From Pedococcus sp031456495 (GTDB lineage Bacteria > Actinomycetota > Actinomycetes > Actinomycetales > Dermatophilaceae), in the NCBI RefSeq assembly GCF_031456495.1, contig NZ_JAVDUW010000002.1, forward strand, positions 124,001 through 188,000: a DNA stretch of 64,000 bases. Reading direction: 5' to 3'. Each line of letters starts with the position of its first letter. The stretch's first letter is position 1. The notes beneath the pieces are model-generated. The model was not told the DNA's origin and did not search any database. It was given only the letters and a program-made list of their open reading frames with translations. This document shows positions 25,871 through 34,591 of this stretch, one piece after another. Position numbers and translations under genes: made by a program.

Positions 25871-26998
25871 TCACTGCGGGTGGGCGGCCCACCTGCCCCC
25901 GAGGGCGAGCCCCAGGACCAGCACCAGGGCCGCGAGTGCGGCGAACCCGACGCTGATGTCGACGGTCCGCTCCTGCCGGTCCACCTGGGCGGGCAGGTCC
26001 TTGAGGACGTCCTGCAGCTGGCCGGCGTCCTCCGCCTTGAAGTAGCGGCCGCCGGTGGTGTCGGCGACGTTCTTGAGCGCGGCCTCGTCGACGACGAGGA
26101 AGTTGCGCCCACCGGGACCGACCGCTCCGCCGAAGCCGCCCCCGAAGCCTCCCGGCGGGCCGTCGAGCGCGCCCCCGCCGAGCTGCTGGCGGGTGCAGAC
26201 CATCTGGGTCGGCTGGGTCGTGCCGAACCCGATGGGGAAGACCCGCACGCCCCGCTGGGCCGCCTGCTGCGCCGCCGCGGCGGGCGTCACGCCACGGGTG
26301 TTGGCGCCGTCGGTGAGCAGCACGACGATCTCCGGCGCGGTGCGCACGCCGCTGGGTGGCCCGGGCGTCGGCGAGCCGGGCGCGGGCTCGGTGGGCACCG
26401 GCTGCGCCGGGTCGGTCTGCGGCATCGCGGCCGTCGGGTCGGACGGTGCGACCTCGGGGTTGATCTCGGCGATGGCGTCGATCGACTTCAGGATGGCCGA
26501 GCCGATCGCCGTGCCGCGGCCGGTCGTGAGCGCGTCGACGGCCTGGCGGAGCTGGTCGTGGTCGGTCGTGGGTGCGACGGCGAGCTCGGAGAACCCGGAG
26601 AAGACGACGAGCCCGATGCGCAGGTCGCCGTCCTGCCGGTCGATGAACTGACGGACCGCCTGCTGGGCGGCGGTCAGCCGGTTGGGGCGCACGTCGGTCG
26701 AGCACATCGACCCCGAGACGTCGATGGCGAGGATGACCGCCGAGCTCGACACCGGCACCTGCGCCCGGACCTGGGGCCGCGACCCGGCGACCGCGAGGAG
26801 GGCCAGCGCGGCCAGCACGAGCGCGACCGGGACGTGGCGGCGCCACCGGCGCTGCCGCGGCAGCGCCGTCCGCAGGAGGGAGACGCTGGAGAACAGGATC
26901 GCCTGGCGCCGGCGGCGGCGCAGCTGCCACACGTGTGCCGCGGCGAGTGCCGGTACCGCGAGCAGCGCCAGCAGTGCGTAGGGAAGCCCGATGCGCAT
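25871..26998 (-). CDS. VWA-domain membrane protein (BatA/BatB-like), second copy
   Basis: 375 residues from ATG 26998. Two membrane segments near the N-terminus (about 5-22 and 52-72), then a von Willebrand A domain with the metal-binding motif DVSGS (VILAIDVSGSMCSTDV), and a final membrane segment near 350. An unusual Pro/Thr/Ala insert (about 185-215) and a Gly-rich loop (GGFGGGFGG) interrupt the VWA fold. It ends the MoxR-DUF58-VWA-VWA cluster, two bases after the previous stop. Clusters of this type are thought to act in assembly or folding of envelope protein complexes. Confidence 0.88.
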   Translation of the reverse strand: MRIGLPYALLALLAVPALAAAHVWQLRRRRRQAILFSSVSLLRTALPRQRRWRRHVPVALVLAALALLAVAGSRPQVRAQVPVSSSAVILAIDVSGSMCSTDVRPNRLTAAQQAVRQFIDRQDGDLRIGLVVFSGFSELAVAPTTDHDQLRQAVDALTTGRGTAIGSAILKSIDAIAEINPEVAPSDPTAAMPQTDPAQPVPTEPAPGSPTPGPPSGVRTAPEIVVLLTDGANTRGVTPAAAAQQAAQRGVRVFPIGFGTTQPTQMVCTRQQLGGGALDGPPGGFGGGFGGAVGPGGRNFLVVDEAALKNVADTTGGRYFKAEDAGQLQDVLKDLPAQVDRQERTVDISVGFAALAALVLVLGLALGGRWAAHPQ

Positions 26999-26999
26999 G

Positions 27000-27983
27000 T
27001 CAGACCACCCGCCCCGACCGCAGGACGGACAGGGCCGCTCCGGCGAGCAGCAGCACCGCCGCAGCGGCGGCGAACCACGAGGTGACCTCGCGCTTCTCGC
27101 TGCGCGCCGTCCAGGCCAGGTGGATCGAGTCGTAGACCTTCGCCAGCGCGGCCGCGTCCGTGGCCGACCGGTACTGCCCGTCGGTCCGCTGTGCGATCTG
27201 CTGCAGCGTGGCCTCGTCGAGCGCGGTCGAGATGGAGAACCCGTCCACCTGCAGGACCGTGCCCTGCGGGCTGCCCAGCCCCACCGGGTAGACGCGCACG
27301 CCGGCGGCGGACGCGAGGTCGGCGGCCGCGAGCGGGTCGGGCGGGGTGGTGTTCTCGCCGTCCGACAGCAACACCATCGCCGCCGACCCGTCGTAGCCGA
27401 TGTCGACGCCGTCGAGCGAGCCGTCGTCGGTCTGCGGGACGGTGATGGGCTTGCCCGCGATGGCGCCCAGGGCGGCGACGATGCCCTGCCCCAGCGACGT
27501 CCCACCCTGGGGGCTGAGCCGGTCGATCGCGGCGAGCACCATGGTCCGGTCGTCGGTGGGTTGCTGGGCCACGACCGCGCTGTCCCCGAACGCCACGACC
27601 CCCAGGCGTATGCCGCTGGGCTGGCGGCGCACGAACGAGGTCGCGGCGGCCTTGGCCGCCTCGAGCCGGGTCGGGGTGACGTCCTTGGCGCCCATGCTCG
27701 TCGAGACGTCGAAGGCAAGGATGACCGTGCCCTCGCGGTGCGGCTCGGTGATCGTTGCCTCGGGGCGCGCGAGCGACAGCAGCAGCAGGGTCAGGGCCGC
27801 CAGCAGCAGGGCGGGGGCGACGTGCCGCCCGCGCCCGGGCTGCGAGGTCTCCGGCACGACGAAGCCCTGCTCGGTCAGGCGGGCCCGCCCCGCGGCGCGC
27901 CGACGCTCCTGGCCCCGGTACGCCACGACGAGGACGGGGACCACGAGCAGGGCCAGCAGGGCGAGCGGCCAGACGAACGTCAT
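27000..27983 (-). CDS. VWA-domain membrane protein (BatA-like), first copy
   Basis: 327 residues. Two N-terminal membrane segments (about 3-20 and 54-72), a VWA domain with metal site DVSTSMG (VILAFDVSTSMGAKDV), then a C-terminal membrane helix (about 303-322). ATG 27983 overlaps the DUF58 stop. It resembles the next gene throughout the VWA core, so the two are tandem paralogues. Confidence 0.9.
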   Translation of the reverse strand: MTFVWPLALLALLVVPVLVVAYRGQERRRAAGRARLTEQGFVVPETSQPGRGRHVAPALLLAALTLLLLSLARPEATITEPHREGTVILAFDVSTSMGAKDVTPTRLEAAKAAATSFVRRQPSGIRLGVVAFGDSAVVAQQPTDDRTMVLAAIDRLSPQGGTSLGQGIVAALGAIAGKPITVPQTDDGSLDGVDIGYDGSAAMVLLSDGENTTPPDPLAAADLASAAGVRVYPVGLGSPQGTVLQVDGFSISTALDEATLQQIAQRTDGQYRSATDAAALAKVYDSIHLAWTARSEKREVTSWFAAAAAVLLLAGAALSVLRSGRVV

Positions 27984-28876
27984 CCGCGCCTCCGGCGACG
28001 CAGCTCGGAGATCCGCGCGAGCGAGCGCACGAGGTCGTCGTCGGTGGCCACGCGGTGCAGGTCGGTGCCCGCCCTGCGGGCAGTGGACACCAGGTCCTCC
28101 TGGCGCTGCGCGGCCACCTCGGCGAGGCGGCGGCGGAACACGGGGTCGCTGGTGTCGACGAAGATCTGCTCACCGGTCTCGGCGTCCTCGACGTAGACCA
28201 TGCCCACCGCCGGCAGGTCGGTCTCGCGGGGGTCGGCGACCTGCAGCGCCACGACGTCGTGCCGCCGGGTGAGCAGCGACAGCGGGCGCTCCCACCCGGG
28301 CTGGCTGATGAAGTCGGAGACCACCACGACGAGCGAGCGCCGCCGCGCGACGCCGAGGCCGGCGTGGAGCAGCACCCCGAGGTCGGTGGTGGCGCGGTCG
28401 GCCGGCTCGCGCGGCGGCTCGAGCAGCGCCCGGGAGATGCGCAGCACCTGGTTGCGCCCGGAGCCCGGTGGGATGGTCCGCACCCCGGAGTCCAGCAGCA
28501 GCGCGCCGATCCGGTTGCCGCCGCGGGCGAGCAGGTAGGCGAGCGTGGTGGCGACCTCCGCCGTCACGAGGGACTTCTGCCGGTCCACCGGGCCGAACGA
28601 CATCGAGGCGGAGCGGTCCAGCAGCAGCCAGGCGGTGACCTCGCGGTCCTCGACGTACTCGCGGACGTACGGGGTGTCCATGCGCGCCGTGACGTTCCAG
28701 TCGATGTGCCGCAGGTCGTCCCCGGCCTCGTACTCGCGCAGGTCGGTGAAGTCCAGGCCGCTGCCCCGGAAGAGCGTGCGGTAGTCGCCCTGCAGTCGCC
28801 CGTCGAGGCGCCGCACGACCCGCCACTGCAGCCGGCGCAGCAGGCTCTCCGGGGTCAGCGTGGCTGCGGTGTCCAC
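27980..28876 (-). CDS. DUF58 domain protein
   Basis: 298 residues. The defining DUF58 stretch LREYEAGDDLRHIDWNVTAR is at about 46-65, followed by a degenerate VWA-like core (AWLLLDRSASMSFG). DUF58 proteins accompany MoxR ATPases; their biochemical role is not settled. GTG 28876 overlaps the end of the moxR gene by 22 bases. Confidence 0.92.
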   Translation of the reverse strand: MDTAATLTPESLLRRLQWRVVRRLDGRLQGDYRTLFRGSGLDFTDLREYEAGDDLRHIDWNVTARMDTPYVREYVEDREVTAWLLLDRSASMSFGPVDRQKSLVTAEVATTLAYLLARGGNRIGALLLDSGVRTIPPGSGRNQVLRISRALLEPPREPADRATTDLGVLLHAGLGVARRRSLVVVVSDFISQPGWERPLSLLTRRHDVVALQVADPRETDLPAVGMVYVEDAETGEQIFVDTSDPVFRRRLAEVAAQRQEDLVSTARRAGTDLHRVATDDDLVRSLARISELRRRRRG

Positions 28877-29889
28877 GGTGCCTCGCTGGTGTGGTGGCGG
28901 CGGTCGCGCAGCGGCACGTCCGGCATACCGACCGCGTCGAGGACCGGCCCGAGCAGGTCGTCGGCGGAGATGCCCTCGGCCAGCGCCTCGTACGACAGGA
29001 CCAGGCGGTGGCGCATCACGTCGCGGGCGAGGTCGCGCACGTCCTGCGGCCGGGCGAAGTCGCGCCCGCGCAGGAAGGCCAGCGCCTTGCCGGCCAGCAC
29101 CAGGTTGATCGACGCGCGCGGGCTGGCACCGAAGGAGATGAACCGGGCGAGCTCGCCCAGCCCCACCTCGGCGGGCGCACGCGTCGCACTCGCGAGCCGC
29201 ACGGCGTACTCGATCACCGCGGGGTCGACGTAGACGCGGTCGGTGCGGCGCTGGTACTCCACCAGCTGCTCGGTCGTCAGCACCTGCTGGGCCTTCTCGA
29301 ACGTCGTCGTCATCCGCTCGACGACGACGAACTCCTCTGCGGCAGTGGGGTACCCGATGAGGACCTTGAGCATGAACCGGTCGACCTGGGCCTCCGGCAG
29401 GGCGTAGGTGCCCTCGGACTCGATCGGGTTCTGGGTCGCCATGACGAGGAACGGGTCGGGCGCCTGGTAGGTCTCGCGCCCGATGGTCACCTGCCGCTCC
29501 TGCATCACCTCGAGCAGCGCGCTCTGCACCTTCGCCGGCGCCCGGTTGATCTCGTCGGCGAGGACGAGGTTGGCGAACACCGGGCCCAGCGAGACCTGGA
29601 AGTCGCCCTCCTTCTGGTTCCAGATGCGCGTACCGACCACGTCGGCGGGCACGAGGTCCGGGGTGAACTGGATCCGCTGGAACTGCCCGCCCACGGCCTG
29701 CGCCAGCGTCTTGACCGCCATCGTCTTGGCCAGGCCCGGCACGCCCTCGACCAGCAGGTGCCCCCGGGCGAGCAGCGCGACGAGCATCCGCTCCAGCAGC
29801 TGGTCCTGCCCGACGATGGTCTTCTTCACCTCGTAGAGCGCCTGCTCGAGCGGGTGCTGCCGGCCGGGCTCGGGTCGGTGCGGGTCCAT
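28855..29889 (-). CDS. MoxR-family AAA+ ATPase
   Basis: 344 residues from ATG 29889, which has GAGGAGC seven bases upstream; a GTG at 29910 is the longer alternative. Walker A GVPGLAKT, Walker B LVLADEINRAP and sensor-1 ATQNPIESEGTYALPEAQVDRF are all characteristic of MoxR. These chaperone-like ATPases work with VWA proteins, here encoded by the next three overlapping genes. Confidence 0.95.
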   Translation of the reverse strand: MDPHRPEPGRQHPLEQALYEVKKTIVGQDQLLERMLVALLARGHLLVEGVPGLAKTMAVKTLAQAVGGQFQRIQFTPDLVPADVVGTRIWNQKEGDFQVSLGPVFANLVLADEINRAPAKVQSALLEVMQERQVTIGRETYQAPDPFLVMATQNPIESEGTYALPEAQVDRFMLKVLIGYPTAAEEFVVVERMTTTFEKAQQVLTTEQLVEYQRRTDRVYVDPAVIEYAVRLASATRAPAEVGLGELARFISFGASPRASINLVLAGKALAFLRGRDFARPQDVRDLARDVMRHRLVLSYEALAEGISADDLLGPVLDAVGMPDVPLRDRRHHTSEAPWTPQPR

Positions 29890-29943
29890 GCGGTGCTCCT
29901 CGGGGTTCACGACGGGGTCGTCACGGTCGGGCGGGCGCTGTCG

Positions 29944-30807
29944 TCACTGGGGCGGGGCTCCGGCGGTGCCGCCGGCGGTGGCGATGGGCACGGCGAAGCC
30001 GATGCCGACGAAGAAGCTCTGGCGCGAGGGGTTGGCCAGGCCGGTGACGACGCCGACGACCTGCCCGTCCCGGTCGAGCAGCGGGCCACCGGAGTTGCCG
30101 GGGTTGACGGCCGCGTCGAACTGGATGAGGTCCTTGAGGGTGCGTCCCTGCTCCACCTCGACGGTGCGACCGGTGGCCGACACCACGCCCGCGGACAGCG
30201 AGTGCGTGAGCCCCAGCGGGTTGCCGAGCGCGAAGACGGGGTCGCCGACCTGGACCCCGCCGCCGAGGACCGCCGGGACGAGCACCTGCGGCAGCCGGCT
30301 GGGCATGAGCACGGCGATGTCGGAGGCCGCGTCCTGCTTCTCGACCGTGGCCGGCGAGCGGGTGCCGTCGGCGAACGTCACCTCGACGCTCGAGGCCTTC
30401 GCGACGACGTGCAGGGCGGTGAGCACCGTGCCGTCCTGCGCGATGACGGTGCCCGCGCCCGTGGACGTGCCGTCCGCGAGCCTGCCCTCGACCGTGACGA
30501 GGGACGGCCGGGCGGTGTCGTATGCCGTGGCCGCGTCGGGCGGTGCCTGCCGTGCCCGCTTCTCCGCGTCGGCGATGCCGCTGCGCACCGCGGCGTTGAC
30601 GTCGGCCTTGGTCAGCGGCGGCGTGCCCGGACCGCGGGTGAGGGCCCAGGTGCCGACGGCCAGGAGGGCGACGAGGAGCACGACGGCGGCCACGAGGGCA
30701 CGGCCGTGGAGGCGGGGCAGCCGGTCCCACCAGGGGCGGCGTGCGGGGACGTCGACCGTCTCCCCCCTGGGCTCCCGGTCGACCGCAGGGAGCCCCAGCC
30801 GGTCCAC
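29944..30807 (-). CDS. membrane-anchored trypsin-like serine protease (S1C/HtrA-like, no PDZ)
   Basis: 287 residues from GTG 30807; a GTG at 30861 would add 18 residues. One membrane segment (about 36-56), then the protease domain with the catalytic triad His in LTALHVVA, Asp in ASDIAVL and Ser in NPGNSGGPLLD. The protein stops soon after the protease fold, so there is no PDZ domain. It should face outside the cell. It lies 54 bases upstream of moxR on the same strand, so envelope quality control together with the MoxR-VWA proteins is a reasonable guess. Confidence 0.85.
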   Translation of the reverse strand: MDRLGLPAVDREPRGETVDVPARRPWWDRLPRLHGRALVAAVVLLVALLAVGTWALTRGPGTPPLTKADVNAAVRSGIADAEKRARQAPPDAATAYDTARPSLVTVEGRLADGTSTGAGTVIAQDGTVLTALHVVAKASSVEVTFADGTRSPATVEKQDAASDIAVLMPSRLPQVLVPAVLGGGVQVGDPVFALGNPLGLTHSLSAGVVSATGRTVEVEQGRTLKDLIQFDAAVNPGNSGGPLLDRDGQVVGVVTGLANPSRQSFFVGIGFAVPIATAGGTAGAPPQ

Positions 30808-30909
30808 CCTTGCGAGCGTACGTCCGAACCTCCCCGCGCGACACGGGTGCAGCCCTTTCACGGGAAGTTCTCAGGTTCGCAGGGCGCCGGCCGGTGCGAG
30901 GATGCGGCC

Positions 30910-32190
30910 ATGGACACCGTCGTCTCCACCGTCGAAGAGCTGCGCGCCCTCCAGCTGGACCGGCTGCGCTGGAGCCTCGCCCACGCGTACGGGAACGTGC
31001 CGCACTACCGCAAGGCCTTCGACGACGCCGGCGTGCACCCGGACGACCTGCGTGAGCTGTCCGACCTCGCCCGCTTCCCCTTCACCGCCAAGGCGGACCT
31101 GCGCGACAACTACCCGTTCGGGATGTTCGCGGTCCCGCGGGAGCAGGTGGTGCGCATCCACGCCTCCAGCGGCACGACGGGTCGCCCCACCGTCGTCGGC
31201 TACACCAAGGACGACATCGACACGTGGGCGCAGGTGATGGCGCGCTCGATCGAGTCGGCGGGAGGCCGGCCGGGCGACGTGCTGCACGTGGTCTACGGCT
31301 ACGGGCTGTTCACCGGTGGGCTCGGCGCGCACTACGGAGCCGAGCGACTCGGATGCACCGTCGTCCCGGTCAGCGGCGGCATGACCGAGCGGCAGGTCCA
31401 GCTCATCGTCGACTTCCGGCCGCGCGTGATCATGGTGACGCCGTCGTACTTCCTGGCGATCCTCGACGAGATGGAGGCGCAGGGGGTCGACCCCAAGGAC
31501 ACCTCGCTCGAGATCGGCATCTTCGGCGCGGAGCCGTGGACCGAGGCGATGCGCGAGGAGGTGCAGCGCCGCTCGAACATCCGGGCCGTCGACATCTACG
31601 GCCTGTCCGAGGTCATGGGCCCGGGTGTCTCGCAGGAGTCGGGCGAGACCCAGGACGGCCTGCACATCTGGGAGGACCACTTCTACCCGGAGGTGGTCGA
31701 CCCGATCACGGGCGAGGTGCTGCCCGACGGCCAGGAGGGGGAGCTGGTCTTCACCTCGCTCACCAAGCAGGCCATGCCGGTGGTGCGCTATCGGACCCGC
31801 GACCTCACGACGCTGATGCCGGGCACCGCGCACCCGCAGTTCCGGCGGATGGCCAAGATCACCGGCCGCACCGACGACATGATGATCGTGCGCGGCGTCA
31901 ACGTGTTCCCCTCCCAGATCGAGGAGCACCTGCTGACGATCGAGGGGCTGACCCCGCACTACCTGTGCGTCCTCACCCGCCCGGGGCGGATGGACGAGCT
32001 CACCGTGCAGGTGGAGGCCGCGTCCTCCTCCTCGGGTCCGGACGAGCGTGCCGGTATGGCGCGCGAGCTCGCCACCCGGGTCAAGGACCGGGTCGGGGTG
32101 ACCGTGCGGGTCGAGGTGCTCGACCCGCACAGCCTCGAGCGGTCCCTCGGCAAGGCCAAGCGGATCAGCGACCAGCGCCACCTGCGCTGA
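30910..32190 (+). CDS. paaK: phenylacetate-CoA ligase family protein
   Basis: 426 residues. ATP-dependent acyl-CoA synthetase of the PaaK type: the AMP-binding P-loop is HASSGTTGRPTVVGYT, then DIYGLSEVMGPGV and YRTRDLT, and the C-terminal domain ends LGKAKRISDQRHLR with the catalytic lysine. The start MDTVVSTVEELRALQLDRL fits the family. No other phenylacetate catabolic gene (paaA-E and so on) is near, so the true substrate could be another aryl acid. ATG 30910 lies in the divergent gap with the protease gene. Confidence 0.88.
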   Translation: MDTVVSTVEELRALQLDRLRWSLAHAYGNVPHYRKAFDDAGVHPDDLRELSDLARFPFTAKADLRDNYPFGMFAVPREQVVRIHASSGTTGRPTVVGYTKDDIDTWAQVMARSIESAGGRPGDVLHVVYGYGLFTGGLGAHYGAERLGCTVVPVSGGMTERQVQLIVDFRPRVIMVTPSYFLAILDEMEAQGVDPKDTSLEIGIFGAEPWTEAMREEVQRRSNIRAVDIYGLSEVMGPGVSQESGETQDGLHIWEDHFYPEVVDPITGEVLPDGQEGELVFTSLTKQAMPVVRYRTRDLTTLMPGTAHPQFRRMAKITGRTDDMMIVRGVNVFPSQIEEHLLTIEGLTPHYLCVLTRPGRMDELTVQVEAASSSSGPDERAGMARELATRVKDRVGVTVRVEVLDPHSLERSLGKAKRISDQRHLR

Positions 32191-32194
32191 GGGT

Positions 32195-32250
32195 GCGGCG
32201 GGTCGGACCTGAGGGGGCGGCGGGTCGGACCTGAGGGGGCGGCGGGTCGG
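32195..32250. repeat. 22-bp tandem repeat, about 2.5 copies
   Basis: Just after the paaK stop, a 22-base unit beginning GCGGCGGGTCGGACCTGAGG runs at 32195-32216 and 32217-32238, with a partial third copy to 32250. Copies are identical by eye. No spacers, so not a CRISPR array. Confidence 0.9.
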
Positions 32251-32263
32251 GCAGCTGGCCGCC

Positions 32264-32281
32264 CGGCGGTCCTGACCGCCG
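32264..32281. terminator. small hairpin between convergent paaK and sortase genes
   Basis: CGGCGGT (32264-32270), loop CCTG, ACCGCCG (32275-32281). A 7-bp stem without a T-run, positioned to terminate transcripts from both sides. Confidence 0.4.
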
Positions 32282-32293
32282 ACGGCCCGAGCC

Positions 32294-33013
32294 TCAGGCG
32301 GGGACGGCGACGACGACGACGTTGCGCTCGTAGTGGCCGGTGCTCCGGTCGAACTGCCCGCCGCAGGTGACGAGCAGCAGCCGGGCCGGGACGTCCTGGC
32401 GGAACAGCTCGCGGGTCGGGAGCGTCGCCTTGGGGTAGGACCGGCGGGCGACGACCCGGTAGGACTGGGAGCTGCCGTCCGCTCCGGTCACCGTGACCCG
32501 GGCCCCGATGGGCGCCCGGCCGAGGTCGACGAGGCTGCCGAGCCCCTTGCTCGCCGAGTCGACGTGGCCCGCGAGCAGCGTCGTGCCGTACGGCGACCCC
32601 GGTGCCGCGCCGCCGGACCACCACCCGACCTCGCGCGGGTCCTCGGGGATGCCGAGCGCCCCGCGACCGTCCACCGACGTGGGCACGACGGGGGCCGAGA
32701 CGCCGATAGCCGGGACCCGGACCATGGTGGGTTCGAACGACCGGTCGGTCGCGATGGTCGGCCCGGTCGAGCCGGTCGAGCCGGTCGAGCCGGTCGACGC
32801 CTGCGGCGACGCGGTGGGCGAGCCGGTGGTCCTCGGTCCGGCGCTCTCCGGTGGGGGCGTGGCGGTGACGGCGGGAGCGGGGAGGGCTCCTGCGTCGGGG
32901 AGCGGCTGGTCGAAAACCTTGACGGCGACCCCGAGACCGGTGGCCGCGAGCAGCAGGACGCCGGCCACGACGGGGACGGTGCCCCGCCGTGACCGGCGCC
33001 CGGTGTCCGACAT
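32294..33013 (-). CDS. class F sortase
   Basis: 239 residues from ATG 33013. Cytoplasmic basic start, membrane segment (about 14-34), a low-complexity Pro/Thr/Ser linker, then the sortase domain with catalytic His in LLAGHVDS, Cys in LLVTCGG and Arg in HYERNVVV. Sortases attach surface proteins to the envelope by cleaving a C-terminal signal. The probable client is the DUF4397 protein encoded seven bases upstream. The linker includes a GSTGSTGSTG run encoded by four exact 9-base repeats near 32767-32803. Confidence 0.9.
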   Translation of the reverse strand: MSDTGRRSRRGTVPVVAGVLLLAATGLGVAVKVFDQPLPDAGALPAPAVTATPPPESAGPRTTGSPTASPQASTGSTGSTGSTGPTIATDRSFEPTMVRVPAIGVSAPVVPTSVDGRGALGIPEDPREVGWWSGGAAPGSPYGTTLLAGHVDSASKGLGSLVDLGRAPIGARVTVTGADGSSQSYRVVARRSYPKATLPTRELFRQDVPARLLLVTCGGQFDRSTGHYERNVVVVAVPA

Positions 33014-33020
33014 GTCCCTG

Positions 33021-33875
33021 TCAGGTCCTGCGTGCGTCAGCGACGGACGGTCGCGGTCGCGCGGCCGTCCGCGTGCCACCGGCGACGAGCGCGGCGCCGG
33101 CCAGGCCGGAGAGCGCCAGCAGGGCGGTCGCGGGACCACGGTCGGCCGCCTGGCCGCCCGTGCCGGCGTTGACCGAGCTCGGGGCGGCGCCGCCGCCGCT
33201 CGCGTAGCTCTGCGTCACGGCGGTGAGGCTGCCGTCCTGGAGGCTGCCGATCGCGTAGACCACCAGCGTCCTCCCGGAGGTCACGGGCAGGTCGACCGGG
33301 CCGATGACCGGCTTGGTGGTGCCGGCGGCCGCCACCGAGGCCGACACGGTGCCGGCCGGCACCATGAGCATCTTCTCGTTCGGATTGGTGAGCTTGGTGA
33401 TGATCGGCTTGCCGCCGGCGAGGACGTCGACGGCGGGAGCCGCCGCGGTGTGCCGCACGACGAGCCGGCCCATGCCTGCGGGCACGGCGGTCGTGGGGTT
33501 GATGAACGGCTTGAGGGCGGGCTTGCCGTCGGCCGTCAGGTAGGCCACGACCGTCGCGTTGGCACCGGCCGGCAGGGTCGGGGCGAGGGTGAGGATGGGC
33601 TTGGAGGTGCTGGCGGCACCGGCCGGGCGGACGGCGATCTGGTGCGAGCCGGCCGGCAGGCTGATCGGGTTCGTGACGGTCTTGAACTGGAAGTCGGACA
33701 GTGCCTTCTTCCCGTCGACGTACACGTCCACCGGCGTCTTCGGGATGCCGTGCACCACCGTGACGGTGGCGGTGGAGGCGGCCGACGCGGGGAGGGCGGC
33801 CAGCCCGGCGGTGACGGCGGCGACGGCCCCGGCGGCCAGCACGGCTCGGACGGTCGTGGTCCTGGTAGCGCTCAT
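33021..33875 (-). CDS. secreted DUF4397-domain protein
   Basis: 284 residues from ATG 33875. Signal peptide of about 33 residues ending LPASAAS, then two DUF4397 beta-sandwich repeats (VTVVHGIPKTPVDVYVDGK and LVVRHTAAAPAVDVLAGGK), and a C-terminal layout like a sorting signal: NAGTGG, a hydrophobic helix (about 255-273) and an Arg-rich tail. No LPXTG motif is visible. It shares an operon with the class F sortase. AAGGAA lies about seven bases before the ATG. Confidence 0.88.
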   Translation of the reverse strand: MSATRTTTVRAVLAAGAVAAVTAGLAALPASAASTATVTVVHGIPKTPVDVYVDGKKALSDFQFKTVTNPISLPAGSHQIAVRPAGAASTSKPILTLAPTLPAGANATVVAYLTADGKPALKPFINPTTAVPAGMGRLVVRHTAAAPAVDVLAGGKPIITKLTNPNEKMLMVPAGTVSASVAAAGTTKPVIGPVDLPVTSGRTLVVYAIGSLQDGSLTAVTQSYASGGGAAPSSVNAGTGGQAADRGPATALLALSGLAGAALVAGGTRTAARPRPSVADARRT

Positions 33876-34051
33876 GACGGTTCCTTTCCGGACGAGGCAG
33901 CCCCCGGCGGGTGCCTCTTGCCCCGGATTCGCGCCCGGCCAGGGGCCGGATTGGAACCTCTTCACGAAAGTTTGGCGGTGAACAAGTTTGTCCCCTGAGA
34001 CGTGTTCACCGTGGGCGGACGCGATAGCTCTTCCGCATGCCGTGCAGCTCA

Positions 34052-34065
34052 GTAATCATGATTAC
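34052..34065. promoter_or_regulatory. perfect 14-bp palindrome overlapping a -10 box
   Basis: GTAATCATGATTAC is a perfect palindrome ending one base before ATG 34066. It is strikingly AT-rich for this DNA. TAATCA (34053-34058) within it is placed as a -10 box for a leaderless transcript, so a protein bound here would cover both -10 and start codon. The likeliest binder is the gene's own product, which has an RHH-like C-terminus. Confidence 0.7.
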
Positions 34066-34578
34066 ATGACAACACGCACCACTGCCGAGGCATGGCTGGC
34101 CGGCCGCCTCCCGCAGGACTGGTTCACCGGCCCCGTCGAGGTCAGCCGCGACCGCGACGAGCTCATCATCTGGGGGGACCTCGCCGCCCCCGACCTGCCC
34201 GACGACGCCGACGACGCCGACCGCGAGGTCGCGGCCCGCGGCCGGGCCAAGACCTTCCGCGAGGAGACCCGCGAGCGCCGCATCGAGATCGCCCGCGAGC
34301 TCGAGCACCTGTCCGGCCGCAAGGTGAGCTGGGGGGTGCGGGTCGGCGGCCACGAGTCGCTGTTCACCCACCTCGCGGCACCCGTGATGACCCGGCTGCG
34401 CCAGCCCGAGCGGCGGGTGCTCGACACGCTCGTCGACGCCGGTGTCGCCCGGTCGAGGGCGGACGCCCTCGCGTGGTGCGTCAAGCTCGTCGGCGAGCGG
34501 TCCGACACCTGGCTCGGCGAGCTGCGCGCCGCCATGGAGCAGGTGGAGGAGGTCCGCAGGAAGGGCCCCGCCGCGTGA
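34066..34578 (+). CDS. actinobacterial protein with C-terminal ribbon-helix-helix-like domain
   Basis: 170 residues from ATG 34066; the open frame continues upstream, but the palindromic promoter argues for this start. The N-terminal half (TTAEAWLAGRLPQDWFTG, then FREETRERRIEIARELEHL) is a conserved actinobacterial family of unknown function, from memory. Residues about 114-145 (PERRVLDTLVDAGVARSRADALAW) have the spacing of an RHH DNA-binding domain, which binds palindromes as a dimer. Self-repression through the palindrome directly before the start is my inference. No toxin-like partner is downstream; tandem repeats and then clpC follow. Confidence 0.7.
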   Translation: MTTRTTAEAWLAGRLPQDWFTGPVEVSRDRDELIIWGDLAAPDLPDDADDADREVAARGRAKTFREETRERRIEIARELEHLSGRKVSWGVRVGGHESLFTHLAAPVMTRLRQPERRVLDTLVDAGVARSRADALAWCVKLVGERSDTWLGELRAAMEQVEEVRRKGPAA

Positions 34579-34591
34579 CGGCATCGCCGTC

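Noticed and set aside
28891..30909. Upstream extension of the paaK reading frame, over 600 codons
   Set aside because: It is the shadow of the moxR and protease genes on the minus strand. PaaK homology begins at ATG 30910.
30910..32190. Phenylacetate degradation operon
   Set aside because: Only a paaK-like ligase is present. No ring epoxidase or beta-oxidation genes adjoin it.
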